Assembly (NCBI GenBank): GCA_019914945.1
Contig: CM034105.1
Coordinates: 11,098,001-11,162,000, forward strand
Source: Typha latifolia
Taxonomy: Eukaryota > Streptophyta > Magnoliopsida > Poales > Typhaceae
Reading direction: 5' to 3'
DNA length: 64,000 nucleotides
Below are positions 25,301 through 37,915 of this stretch, in pieces (position 1 is the stretch's first letter; every line of letters begins with the position of its first letter). A model generated the notes under the pieces. That model was not told the DNA's origin. It saw nothing but the letters and a program-made list of their open reading frames with translations, and ran no database searches. The position numbers were made by a program, and so were the translations under genes.

Positions 25301-26040
25301 AGAGGAAGGGAAAGTTTTAAAATATTGAAAGGAAGTGTAAGAAAAAAAAAATTTACAACATTAAACAATTTAATATATTACCCAATAAAATTGAACAAGA
25401 AATTTTGCACTAAATATTTATATAAGAATTTTTTTTAGATAGTTGAGGAAGTCAAAGTGTTACAAAAAATAAATAATTTTTCTCTCATTTTTCGTCTACA
25501 ATAAAAATAACATGATCCCTAGAATGCATAAATTACTTGTGTGACATATTTTTAATAAAAAAAATTAAATGAACAATTAACAGAAGAGGCATTTTAAAGA
25601 TTTTAAATAGTTGAGGAAGTTAGTGTGCCACGAAAAAAAACAAAGAAGTTTGAATAAAAATGAGAAATGATTCTCGCATTAGTTTCCCTAGAGAATCTTA
25701 GATCTTTGACACTTTTTCTACTACAATAAAAATAGTATGATCCCTAGAATGCATAAATTACTTACGTGATAATCACATGACATATTTTTAATGAAAAAAT
25801 TAAATGAACAATTAAGGAGTTAGTGTGCCACGAGAAAAAACATAAAGAAGTTTAAATAAAAATGAGAAATTATTCTCGCATTAGTTTCCTCAGAGAATCC
25901 TAGATCTTTGACACTTTTCTAGTGTTTAAGTCTTAGTAAGACTTTGTTGTGCAAGGAGGTTGACTGATTTATCCATAACCAGCATTCTAGTAGGTTATGG
26001 ATAGCTTTGGTAAGAGCCTTCTTGATCACATCCTTTATAT
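22384..26040. other. Intergenic spacer upstream of PIN
   Basis: AT-rich sequence with poly-A runs (about 24299-24316), short GA tracts (23612-23630, 23803-23822) and the direct duplication listed separately. No exon-like conserved coding block was recognised. Confidence 0.5.
25495..25930. repeat. Diverged direct duplication, about 205-225-bp spacing
   Basis: Blocks occur twice in the same order: 'ccctagaatgcataaattac' (25518 and 25742), 'ttaaatgaacaatta' (25565 and 25799), 'ttagtgtgccacgag' or 'gaa' (25620 and 25818), and 'tagatctttgacac' (25698 and 25902). Spacing falls from about 225 to 204 because the first copy has extra bases. Non-coding and AT-rich. Confidence 0.75.
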
Positions 26041-26049
26041 TAGTTACCC

Positions 26050-27010
26050 AAAGTTTCTACTCTTGATGAGTGCATTTGGACCCTAAGTTCGATTGGCAAG
26101 GCTTTGTCTACATTTATTTATAGATTCCTAGATGAGCCTCCAAAAAACAAAAAGATGTTCTTATGGAAGATGTGGTGAAGGCTTCTCACCAATTCCTATC
26201 TTCACAACATCTTTCTAGCTTTACTGTGTTGCCTACCCTTAATGCCTTACTTAGTTTGCAATAATGATCTTTTTCTTATCCTAACCATGAACAGCAGAAT
26301 TCTGGACCGAGTTAGAATGACATATTTTTATCCCTTTCATACATAAGAACAGCTGGTGGTGCCAAGGTGACTATATACTATAAGGTGCAACTCTTGGAAA
26401 GAAGGCAGCAACAACTTTCTTTTATGTTATTGCCCAACAATATGCGACATTTATGGAAAGCTCGCAATGAGTTCATCTTCGTCAGGAAGAAAACAATCAC
26501 CAATCTATTGTTATTTAAAATGATCACTATGACTCTTGAACTCTCCTAAGATCGCTAAGCTCGCTCAGCCTATTTTAAGTAGTTCAGTTAGATTAACTAC
26601 TTGGATTAAGCCGCCTGAAAGCACCATCAAGCTAAACTATAATGGTGTCTACCGAACAATCTCCGATGTGGTGGGTTAGGGATTCATTACTATGGCTATT
26701 CATGCCCATAATGAAGATCCACATTGCTCGTTAAAGTTAGCACAATATTGTTTGTCTTCACTAAAGCTCGCAAGCATCATTTAGACTCTTTGATTGTTGA
26801 GTCTTACTCAGTGAACCTTATTAACATCATCAATCACATTATTGCAGTCCTATAAAAATACAAATGTTTGTACGAGGACATCCACAATCTTTCTCTTATA
26901 TTTTCTCATATTTTTTTTGCCCATTGCCCTAGTGCCAACAATTAGGCTGCCAAAGGATTTCACTTTTATTTGGGCTTTTTCTACCCTTTTTTGTCTCCAA
27001 GAAACCATGT
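26050..27010 (+). mobile_element. 3' end of an L1-type LINE (RNase H region)
   Basis: The plus-strand translation gives 'RHLWKARNEFIF' and then, in the other frames, 'IKPPESTIKLNYNGVYRTIS', stop, 'GFITMAIHAHN' and near the end 'NN', stop, 'AAKGF'. This order (W..RN.F.F, the RNase H entry 'K.N.DG', then a final 'N..AD.LAK') is that of the C-terminal RNase H domain of plant L1 LINEs. Stops and frameshifts show it is dead. The usual D of the first RNase H motif reads N. Confidence 0.6.
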
Positions 27011-27136
27011 ATTAACCTAGTAATCCCTATATTAGACCAAGTGTAAATATCCTTATATTAGACCAGTGTTTCTTGGTGCAGTCCTGGGTATGTGTAGTTT
27101 GAGACCTGAGATGGGGAAGTTATTTGGTACAACTAC

Positions 27137-27148
27137 TTGGCGCGAAAA
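27137..27148 (-). promoter_or_regulatory. E2F-like site
   Basis: On the minus strand it reads ttttcgcgccaa, an exact match to the E2F core TTTCGCGCC, 176 bases upstream of the hydrolase start codon. E2F sites in plants mark cell-cycle linked genes. Binding is inferred. Confidence 0.5.
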
Positions 27149-27212
27149 GCTTTATTTCATTTCCGAAACGTCCCCTTTCGACCGTTAGCCGGACGAGGGA
27201 GGAGGACCAGAG

Positions 27213-27268
27213 AAACCCTATCCCCTAATCCCTTGGTGAAAATAGAAGGAAAAAAAACCCTAACCCTA
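27213..27268 (+). promoter_or_regulatory. Two telo-boxes
   Basis: AAACCCTA at 27213-27220 and the double box AAACCCTAACCCTA at 27255-27268, just before the coding region. Telo-boxes are frequent near the transcription start of plant genes active in dividing cells and of many plastid-protein genes. Confidence 0.65.
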
Positions 27269-27271
27269 GCC

Positions 27272-27433
27272 ATGGAATCTTCCATCGAAGCGAATCTCAT
27301 CTCAATTCAATCCTCCACCTCCAATGGCGATCCAAATCGGAATCTCCTCCGTCTTCTCTCCTGTCCGCTTCTCTCCCAACTCCAGAGTCCGGCAGGAGAA
27401 GCTCCGATTTGGATGCAGGTCGATCCTTGGTGA
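27272..27433 (+). other. Upstream ORF overlapping the hydrolase start
   Basis: 53 codons beginning 'gccatgg', a good initiation context. It is out of frame with the main ATG at 27324 and ends inside exon 1. If included in the transcript it would lower translation of the main frame, unless transcription starts after 27272. Confidence 0.45.
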
Positions 27434-30400
27434 TGACGAGGTAAAAACCTGATTTTGATCTCCTTGTGATGGAATATTATGTTTATTTCTCTTGAATTAA
27501 GGCCTGATTTATCACATTTCTCGATTGGTCCACTGTGTAGGAGTATTTGATAGATGCGCCGGAGTCGATTGGAGATGGTTTCTCTTTTAGTGGAGGTTTG
27601 ATTAATTTTGCTTATTCGCTTATTTCTCTTCTCATGAAGCAGGGAAAGTTTATATTTTGAGTGGTTTTTAAGAATATGGGAATTGGAACAGGGAAGTATT
27701 CGGATGGGCCAAGTCGATCTGATGACTGGTTTGCTAAGGGGAAAATGGTATGGGCATTCAAATCTCATTCTGTTGCTTTCTTTGAATGCGATCCAAAATT
27801 TTATTTTAATTGTATATATTGTGGTACAATCTACAGACATTTGTATCTTCTTCTTGGCTATACATGAATGTCAGTAGGAGGATACTTATGACTTCTAGTT
27901 GCTTAATTACTTCTGTATAGATCCTAGAGTTCTTAAGGATTAGTCTGGAGCATGATTGATGGTGGGAAGATAAATTTTTCTGTTAAGTTTTGATATTCAA
28001 GATCAAAATACCATGATGGTACTGCAGTACCTGAATCTCTTATATTTATAGTTATGTATGTAATGTTTGGGCCATATAAATCTCTTGTTGACTTGTATCA
28101 CTAGAACTCTGCTAATTGTGTCTTTGACCTTGAGATCCTGATGGCGTACTATAACCATATTGTTCAGGTTAAAGCTTATCCTGTGTATGGAAACAAAGGG
28201 AAGGCAAAGGATCCAATTTTTGGTCTTACAATGGGTGCTAGCTCACAATCCTCGGAAGATGTTTTCAGGTGAATCCAGTGATCTGTGTGGTTAGGAGGCT
28301 ATCAGCTTATTTGGAGTTGTACTCAGAAAAACTACAAGACTTGATCCTGGTACTTTTGATATGTAGGTCTCCATGTTAGGTGAAGTTCGTCTGTATCATA
28401 TGTATGATATTATTCTCTTATTGATGGTGTGTTTCTTTCTATAGATGGTTTTCTGTGGAGGCCGGGAGTTCCTCCAATCCTTCAGTCCTTCTAATTCATG
28501 GTTTTCCTTCTCAGGTAAGGTTGTTTTAAGTACCATATCAGATTTTTTTTATATGTAGAACATCCACATGGTTTTGAGCAAATCACTCATTTGGAAATTA
28601 GTGAAAGATTCATTTTATTATTTACTGAAGATTTACATCCTTTTGAGAATTTCAGCTATCAGTATTAGGTGCAGAGAAAAGGATCTATATTCCGGTGTTT
28701 GCAAAATATGTCATTAATTATGTACTGAATTTATTAAGAAACCAGAAGTTGATTGTTGATCAAAGTAACATTATTTCCTCTGAAAATCTTGTTGTCCAAG
28801 CAATTACCGATGGATTGATTCAAGTGTAACGAGTTCATGACTGTTGAAAAAATGAGATCCACTAGTTATCTTAAATTGTACAATCTATTTTCTGGTAATG
28901 TGTGTAAAAGCCTCCATCGTAGAGTTTGGAACAATTCATAAATATGGAAATTTTAATTTCCTGTTCACTTGAGGAAGCCTTGCTTATAAGATGCAAAGAG
29001 GGAAATTATCTCACATCCTCATTTATTGCTTCCCCCACAAGTGCTGCAAAAGGTGATTGTTGGAGTACAGATTAGGTAGATATTATAAGTATAGTGAACA
29101 AAATTAAAATGTCCTGGTAGATGCCTACAAAGCATAGCTGGAATTATAGGATCTACTCCATACCAAGATTTTAGGCATCAACTTTCTTATAAATAAGTTC
29201 TGAAAGAAGAATAAATTTATATTTAGAGCAATCATTTGTCAGACTTGATTCCATATTGAGGAGAAGTGAGCTAAGGAAACTGAATGAGTTAATTAGGGCA
29301 AATAAAAATCGTATTGCTCTATTGATATGATAACAATCAATTTAACAATCTTATATTAATTAGAGCTGGACGGAGGAAAAGGATCCATGTAGCTGACCTC
29401 AAATAGTTGGGATTCATGGTTTGTTTTTAACTTTTTATTGTTATCACATCTTTCCTTAGTAAGTACAAAAAGGTTTAGTAATTCAATCTTATCAAGAACA
29501 TAAGATGTTCTTCTCCTCCCTTACCATCAAAATTGCATGTGTGAAGTACATAATCAATTAATTTTATACTACCAAAATTATCATATTCTTCATAGAGAAT
29601 CGAGTAACATAATATGTTTTTCCACCGGTATTGTTATGTACTTATTGGCATTTTATCTGTTCATGATTTGTTTATAGGCATACTCCTACCGCAAAGTTCT
29701 TCCTATACTCTCTGAAGATTATCACGCTATTGCTTTTGATTGGCTTGGTAAGTTTGTCCATATGCATATATGCCTTTCTACAAATGGTATAGACATAAAA
29801 CTTCATACAAGCCTTAAATAAAGGATGTAGGTTTTAGAGTTAGTTGATTTTTCCCATTAATTGTTTGTTATAGTATCATGACGGGAAGTTATCTCACTGA
29901 ATTAGTGTTCTTTTATTGGGAATCTATAACATAATTTCAGCTATGATAATAGTCAGGTTGAACTTATTGGATTCATTTCTTGGAAAAATAAAGCAATTCA
30001 TATAAGATAATAAATCGTTTGGGTAACTAAAGCAAGTACAAGAATGAAGAAAATGAAAGAAGTCTCTCAGGTATGATCTAAGATGTAAAGCACCAGTTAC
30101 TAAACTTACATTTCGTAGTTGGAAAATTGACAATTCTAGGGTCTGATAAATATTGCAGTGTTATGTGGCTTGATGTGAGGTGGCTAAGAAACCGTATGCT
30201 ACTTTTGGCCACTAAAGCAGGCTCATGGTTCACATTTTAGATCAGTGGTGACAAAGAAGTTGAACAATGACACAAAGTGAGACATTGACCAGTTGAAAAC
30301 TATGTTCAACCCAATTTGACCTGATCAAGGCCTAGTTGCTTTTGTTATAAACTTGGAAAATTATTATCTACATCACTGGGATCATAGTGTATTAGGAGAA

Positions 30401-33400
30401 TTCCTAGATTGATTACCAATAAATGGGATCTTTCTTTCATCATTTGAATCCACTAAATTACCTACATGATTTGAATACAAGCTACATAATTGCAACATTG
30501 TTGTGAATGATCCTGGATCTGCTTCTCAGTTTGGTCAGGTATAATATCTAGCCTGGTTTATAACTATTGTCAAGTAGCAGTGCAACTTGGTTATTTTTTA
30601 TTTTTTCCTTCAGTTTCCACCTGCTAATCATGCCATAGTTTGGAAATACAAGCAAAGCTGTGATGTTCATTGGCCATGATTTGCGCTTTGACCTTAATAC
30701 ATGTATAGTTAGAGTAGAAGATATCATTACCGTCCTATAGATTTCACTGGTGAGGCTCTATTGAATAGTTTATTCTGACTTTTTGATAATTGACTGATTA
30801 ATCAAGGTTAGTAATTAGTCTTGATCTGATATTTTCTTAAAGAGGAGAGATTTAAATCTCTAGGTCTAAATATATCAAATTGTAAAATTGCTTCTTCTAC
30901 AATAGTGAATTCATTGATCTCAAAATAAAATTCTTTCTTTAAGAATGACAAATCATAACTTGTTGGCTTGTGGTGCTGTGTTTTCTACATTCTGCACAGA
31001 GGCTACAAGAGAGGGACCATCACCGTAACTATACGTAATGGCTGTATAGATGTCATTGTTTTCATAAAGTGTTGAAACAATGGGAAAAGGCTAAATCTTC
31101 TACTTGTGCTTTTTGTTTAGTTCTTATAAGTTATACCACTGCAGAATTATTTTATGCTTTCAGCCTTTCTTGTTCACTGTCTTTCATGGTTTTAGTGCAT
31201 GAGATCTGTAGGTTTTAACCTTAGATATTTGCAATATGATGGTACCATGCTGCCAAGATGGTTGCTGACTTGAATGGCACAACGTCTCATGTGTCATACA
31301 GAATTAACAGATTCTAGACCAGATAAGAGATAAATATTAACATTACAAAGAACTTTTAATCAACAATATTAGTTTCTTTTATGGGACGAATAATTAAAGG
31401 TTAGATCTTCTAGATCTATCCTTTAATTTTCTTATTTATGCTTCTTTGGACCTCGTAATTTCATGTGAAAAAATTTAAAGGATTACATTTTGACCCAGAA
31501 TTTCACCATAAAGTTTGGACAGATTACTTGCGTTAGTAACTAGATTAGAATTAGTTACTTTTTCAGCGACCAAATTATTGCAAGGTAAATTACCTGACTA
31601 AATGTGTAAGTGATTAAGAAGTTGACTATTTGAGGTTTAGTATGATTTATTAAACAAATACACTTCCAAATGACACCTAGTTGGTGCTGAATTTGACATC
31701 TCATGGTAAGGTTTCTACTGGAGGGCCAGTGTGCCTATCAATGATAGCCACCATTAAAATAAATTTTGTTCTCAAAACTGAGTAATGCCATTAGAGATCA
31801 TGTAGAGATTTATTCAAGGTTAAGCATGAGGATCCTTGCTTTCAATGAAATTCGGTAATCTTGTCAAAAATGTCATCTTAACTGTCTAGTCTCATGGTCA
31901 TCATTTGTATTTCATCATAACCAGCACAGAAGTTTTTATTTTTGCCCAGGTTTTGGATTTTCTGATAAGCCTCAGCCACAATATGGTTTTGATTATACTC
32001 TGGATGGTAAACATTCTAACTAATTTGTTGTTCTTTGGATATATTGTCAGTCGAGCATTGTCTTACTAGAGTCAATTGGTGTGTCACAGAGTATGTTTCA
32101 TCTTTGGAATCTCTTATTGATGTTGTTGCTCCGGATAAGCTCTCTCTTGTTGTTCAGGTATCTTTTTTTGCTTTTGAGTATCTATGAGGATATCTGGATA
32201 TCCTTTTTACCAAAAATATATATGATGTGCTCTTAGCCAACTGGTCCACAAATTTTCAGGGCTATTTCGCTCCTGTAGTTGTCAAATACGCTAGCTGTCA
32301 TCAAGACAAACTGAGACATCTTATTCTTGTTAATCCACCAGTAAGTAATGTTCAAAATGATTTGGTCTTCTTTTTTCCTCTTACTGGTACAATTGTTTTA
32401 AAACTTCTTTTATCTTCTGTTGAGCATTTTAAATTCTCTTCTTTTATCTGCTGGTGAACATTTAGATCCATTACCATTAATCTCTGCGACCTGAAACTTG
32501 GAACTGACATACTTTCACTCACATGTAAGGTAATGGAAAAGCACGCAAAGCTGCCATCAACCCTATCCATATTCAGCAATTTCTTGTTGGGTGAGATATT
32601 CTCACAGGTTAGAGGACTTGAAACTGCTTAATCTATACTTCAGAGAACTTTTTAATGTGAATCTGAACTTTTAGTTATGTTTCTTTAGGATCCTCTCAGA
32701 GCTAGTGATAAGGCTTTGACTAGCTGCGGACCATACATGATGAAAGAAGAAGATGCAATGGTTTATAGAAGGCCATACCTTACATCTGGTTCTTCTGGTT
32801 TTGCACTAAATGCAATTAGTAGGTCCATGAAGAAAGAATTGAAGGTGGTCTTCTTTTCTATTGTTACTCACTATTTTAACTTTGATGAGTTTACTCTTGT
32901 AAATGGAGTGCTTTTCAACAGGCTTATGTTGATGACATGAGGAAAATACTATCCAGTGACACCTGGAAAGTCCAGACAACAATATGTTGGGGCATGAGGG
33001 ATCGTTGGCTCAGTTACAATGGCATAGAGGATTTTTGCAAGAGTTCAAACCATAAGCTAGTAGAGCTTCCTATGGTCTCTCTCTCTCTCTCAAATAAAGT
33101 ACTAATGCATTAACAACTTCTTTTAAAATCAAGATATTTTTCAATCATATTAATCTCGGGTTGGCTGTATGCATCCATTCAAGTTGGCAAGCATCTTTAA
33201 ATTCTTTTCCAAAGCATTTATTTGGGGCTTATGTTGCTGTCCTTTCCATATATGACCTGTACGCATTATTGAAAATGGATGAAACAATTATATCGTTTTC
33301 CAGTATGTTATCAGTGAGGGCCTATCTAATGTCAACTTTTTCTGCAGGCTGGTCATCACGCACAGGAGGATCGTGGAGAAGAACTTGGGAAGATCATCGC

Positions 33401-33419
33401 AGAGACCATTAGACGTTAA
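27324..33419 (+). CDS. Alpha/beta-hydrolase-fold protein, probably chloroplastic
   Basis: Exons: 27324-27440, 27541-27595, 27692-27747, 28168-28268, 28445-28514, 29678-29747, 31950-32006, 32090-32157, 32260-32340, 32530-32607, 32689-32844, 32922-33074, 33348-33419; phases agree, giving 377 residues. Residues 1-35 are rich in S, R and V and low in acids, like a plastid transit peptide. The fold is shown by 'VLLIHGFPSQAYSYRKVLP' (oxyanion loop HGFP near 128), 'IAFDWLGFGFSDKP', 'WGMRDRW' (about 325) and the His loop 'AGHHAQED' (355). The strand-to-helix turn that should carry the nucleophile as GxSxG or HDxG reads 'LVVQGYFAPVV' (about 194-204), with neither Ser nor Asp. It may therefore be a non-catalytic member, or use another residue. 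The substrate is unknown. The acceptor of exon 10 (aag before 32530) is the weakest junction. Confidence 0.88.
29030..29430 (+). mobile_element. LINE (RTE-type) tail in hydrolase intron 5
   Basis: Ends with 'ggaggaaaaggatccatgta' followed by 'gctgac' and 'aaatagttggga', the well-known tail of plant RTE LINEs, better preserved than the one at 10760. The upstream limit is uncertain. Confidence 0.5.
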
Positions 33420-34035
33420 TAAAAGTTCTATGTCACCTTTTCATTGAGAAATTTAAACTCCATACAGGAACTGTTCTGTGATATGCTGATTTGAAGTCAT
33501 TTCTAATTAGGAAGCCTAAGACAACAAGTTTGCCATGATGGCAGTAATTAATGGAACTTTTCAAGGATTAAATATGATGTTTCTTGGTGAGGGATTTGAT
33601 TGAACCTATGCATATGATTTTCTTGCATAAGTTTTCCTGCATATGATTTAATTCACAAGTACATTACTTCTACTGAGGAAATTTACAAAGTTTTTGCATC
33701 TATCTTACAGTTCTTCCATTTTTGACCTTTATTCCACTTGGGGTTATAGGTTTCACATTACTTCTCCTAGAGTCTTGCCTGAATCTTTCTTTGATCAGGA
33801 TTTGGCACTTTCTCGTAGTTCATTTAATCATTGAGTAATGATGTACGCTTTTAAGCAAAGGCTTCAACGAGTTGATAATCTAAGTATGAAGATCTACTTG
33901 TACTTAAATTTGAATTAATTATTTCCCTTCTGTCTTCTTTCATTTTTGAAATGCTGAAATAGAGAACTCCAAACGTCTTAATTGTAACAATGGAAATTTC
34001 TACAGTTTATCCGAACTTTGGGGGTGTGTGTGTGT

Positions 34036-34068
<33 letters not shown>

Positions 34069-35180
34069 ATACAACTAAAATCTTTCTAATCATATTGAAC
34101 CATCAATCGAATCGAGTCAAGCCACTAAAATTACTAAATAGTTTTTTCACAATATTATTTAGAGTTGGAGTTGAATTCATGACCTTAACCACCCAGACCT
34201 TAACCATCCAATGCAGATAGGAAGAAATCACCTATTTGGACCCAATGCAGATTGGAGGAAATTGCTCATCTAGATTATGTGAAAAAATGAATCTGGATTA
34301 TAACCAAAGCCCTTTTTAATTATTTATAAATAAAGCCTTCTATTTGCTAAAAAAATCCAAGTTAAATGTAATATAGCAAATGGGATGGAATAAAAAGTAA
34401 AATATTTCATACATTTTCAACTGATATTTTATATTCCCAAAATTATTCATATTTCACTCTAGTATTATCTTTAAGATTAAACATCAATAGTTTTAGATCC
34501 AGTAATCTTGCAGAGTTCAGAATATAGATGCAATTTTTGAGAGAAGCATTTAGATGCGCTTTTAATAGTGTTTTAGAGGCTTCATTTGATCCCATTTTAT
34601 TGAAAATTACTATTTAAATATATCTCTAAGTTGTTTTGGAGGTTCAATTTGATTCTATAATTAAGTTACCCCGATGGTCAAGTGAAATATTATCTATCTT
34701 TCAAAATGTTGCTCTATTTATAAATAATGAAAAGAGAGTGCCGTTTTTTATAGTCAAAATGTAATACTTCTTGAAGTGTAATTTTTTCTTTTAAAAAAAA
34801 TTGTAATACTTCTTGAAGTGAACCTTCTAATTTTTGCCCCATTTACAACAAGATCATGATCCATAGAAGGGTAGACCTATCAATTCAAATTCGAAAATGC
34901 ATAGATATGTGGAACCCATGTCTTTCAGTAATGCCATATGTGAGAAATCAGATGTCTCTGGGCAACATTACTGAATCAAAACAATGAAGATTCATACTAT
35001 TATCCCTGTGTAATAGCCATCCGCAAAAGAATTACATTGCTATGCATCAGCTTTTTCAATATCAAGACTCAACAACAACAAAGCACTGTACATAGATTCT
35101 GGAGGACTAATTTTGAGTGTTGGCCTATCAAAGGAAGCTAGTCTGCAAAATTGCGCAAGTCTGGGTTAGGCAAGTCTGGG
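33420..35180. other. Spacer between convergent hydrolase and FTSHI5 genes
   Basis: Holds both 3' untranslated regions and a probable SINE (34038-34215). The remainder is AT-rich with no recognised gene. Confidence 0.5.
34038..34215 (-). mobile_element. Possible tRNA-derived SINE
   Basis: On the minus strand a body starting near 'tggatggttaaggtctggg' (A-box-like) continues to 'ggtcatgaattcaactcc' (B-box-like, compare GGTTCGAATCC). It ends about 130 bases later in a run of about 25 A, seen as poly-T at 34038-34062. No clear target duplication was found because the poly-T abuts a (TG)n run. Confidence 0.45.
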
Positions 35181-37872
35181 TTAGACTGTGGTGCCCAAAA
35201 GATCCAGTACTGCTCCATTCGCATCGTCATCGCCGGCCCCGGTGGTGCCGGCACCGGATGTGAGCTGCAAAAAAAGGGAATGATTATAAACATATAAAGT
35301 GAATTAGTCTGCTTGTTTTGAGAAAATCAATTGTTGTTAATACTATTGTGAAGAAAGGCTTGACAAATAGTAGTGAATCTTTTTTGAAAAAATGTCAGAA
35401 TCACTAGCCAATACAGAGAACTTGCAGGTAGCACCAAGGTCTAGGCATTAAAAACTAAACATATGCGAGTCAAATTCACGCAGGTTGCAATATCAGCTTG
35501 AATTAAATATCATGAGATCAAAATAAGCAAAGAAGATGTGCACGCATTAGATCAAGAATGACAGAACAAAGTTGACAAAACGTATTCCTTCTGCTGGAAT
35601 AATTGAATTTTCCTCATAAGATGTAGGGGTGGCAAAAATTGACCTGATTCGATAATCTTAATCGGGTTTGGGTTTAGTCTAATTAGGTTCGTGTCATAAA
35701 CGAGTCAACCCGTCTACACACATACACAAAAAAAAATATAACCCAAACCCTAGTAACTCACTCACTCTCACAGCCTCACTTCCTTCCTCACACAATGGCC
35801 TCCCGCTCCCACTCTTCCTCATGCCATCATCGCCCTCACCGGATCTCCTCTCTGCCCCTCTCCTTCCCCACCGCTTCTCCTCCAGCGACGAACCCCTCGT
35901 CCCTTCACCGACCACAAGATCAAGCCCCTTCTCGCTCCATCGACACCACCCTCGGCGAGCTCCTCTCCTTCTTCCACACCATGTCCTTCACTTGCCGCAT
36001 GGAGATTGCCGTCAACTCCCACTACAAGGCCAAGACCCGATTCGTCTTGCTCGTGCACAGTGATCTCACTGGACCTGCCCCTGACTCGATGGGAAACTAC
36101 TCCAAGCTCATGGGGTTCGTCCAAACCCCACCCATGACAGTCCTCTATTTAAACCGCTAATAATAAATCTTTACAGAAAAGACCTCATCTCTTTCTAAAC
36201 CCCAAAGCTCTCCTTACCTTGCGATCTCTCTCCTCCTCCTCCGCAGGCGTTAGGGTTTCGAACCTCCCTGGCAGCGGCGCTGCGACGAAGGCGGTGAAGC
36301 TGGCGGTCTTAGGTGGTGCCACCAACAGCCTGTAAAACGTCGAGGGAGGCCACCGGGCCACCGTCTTCAACCGAGTCTGGTGTCAAGGACAAGGATTCTT
36401 CAAATTGTTATTGTTATCAATTTGATGTGTTTTGCTGCTGATTTGATAGATTTGGCTAATATTTTAAAGGAGAGATCGATGAATATAGAATCAGTTTTGT
36501 TTCTTTTTTTATATCTTCTTTTGTAGTTATATTTGGTTAATGAATGTAGGATGATGGAACACTATGTCAGATGCTCATTTTATTTTATATTTTTTTAACC
36601 TCTGATTTCATTTATATACGATGTCTTTTGATGCAAGGATTAGTGAGTAGTGTCTCCTTGTTCGAGAAGTCAATTGACAAATGACACATCAATTTTTCTA
36701 ATTTCTCTCTGTAATTTTATTTAAAGATGGTGTATGAGATGGTTGGATGAATGGGAGGTCTAGTTTTCTTAGAAAATGTGGAGTAACTAATTTTATTTCT
36801 TGCTTGATTCCTTAGGTCTCTTTGTTGCTGAAAATATAAAGTGCGGTGGTAATTTTTTTATGTTATTGGTTCCATGGATATGGAGGTTCTCACTAAAATA
36901 TAAAATGTTAGGTCCCTGTAATTTTATTGTTTAATTAATTGTTAGATCTGTTTAATTATTTAGCATCAAATGTTTACTGCAGTGTTTTTAGTTTAATTAC
37001 TTAGCATCAAATGTTTACTGCAGTAAACGTAGTTTAACTTAATTTAGTTTTATGGCTTTTGTTCCAAGTTATGATATTGTTTCTCTTATATATTTAATAT
37101 TGATGTTTGATATTAGAATCTTTATCTTTTTCTCGATCTTCCATCTAGATTATTTACATTATTTTTTGTTCTTTTTGACAGGGTCATAATCTTTGGACAA
37201 TAAAATGGAGTGTAAGAACCAGAAAAAAAAAATTGGGGTTGAGAGAGGAGGGTACACGTGCTCTGCACATGCAACCCCCTCCCCTCTCCCTCTCCAGCAC
37301 GCGACGAGGTGCAAAGAAGATCTTATCTAATCCGAATTGGATTAGATTTGATTTTCTTTTAATCTATAAATTAAAACCCTAATCCTCTCTCTCTCTCTGC
37401 TTAACCACCTCAGCCCCCTTCTCCCTCTTCTTCCTCACCTCTTTCGCTTTCTTCTTCCTCACCGTTGAAGTCACGCCGTGGAATCGGCCTGCTGGAGCGT
37501 CGTCGGAGCCAACGGAGACCACCACGTGATTCCTTGGTAAGCCTTCTCCCACCCCTCAAATTTAATTGAAGTTTAATAGGGTAAAACAAAAATACCTAAT
37601 TTGGGTTCTTCGACTTCACCGGCAAATCAGGCCGGCCAGCGGCTTCGGGTCGCTGCCGCTCCATCTGGAAGCGTCTTGCCATTGGCCTCGTGCCATGGGC
37701 GTTCACTATTGGACCTCTTATGACTCCGATCGCTATCGACCATGAGATCGATCGTCATTCGCGAGTTCTCCTCCACCTCACGAGGACGACGGCACCGTGG
37801 GTGTTGGGGAGCTAAGGGTGCGGTCGACGAACCGTTGCCGCAGTGATCGCTGGCATCTTCCTCTCTCTTTTC

Positions 37873-37915
<43 letters not shown>

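Noticed and set aside
26367..26549. 60-codon frame as an independent gene
   Set aside because: It contains the W.ARNEF.F motif of L1 LINEs and continues into RNase H-like sequence in other frames, so it is LINE remains.
27307..27840. 177-codon minus-strand frame opposite the hydrolase exons 1-3
   Set aside because: Shadow of the plus-strand exons and introns; it has no family resemblance and the plus strand has clear conserved coding.
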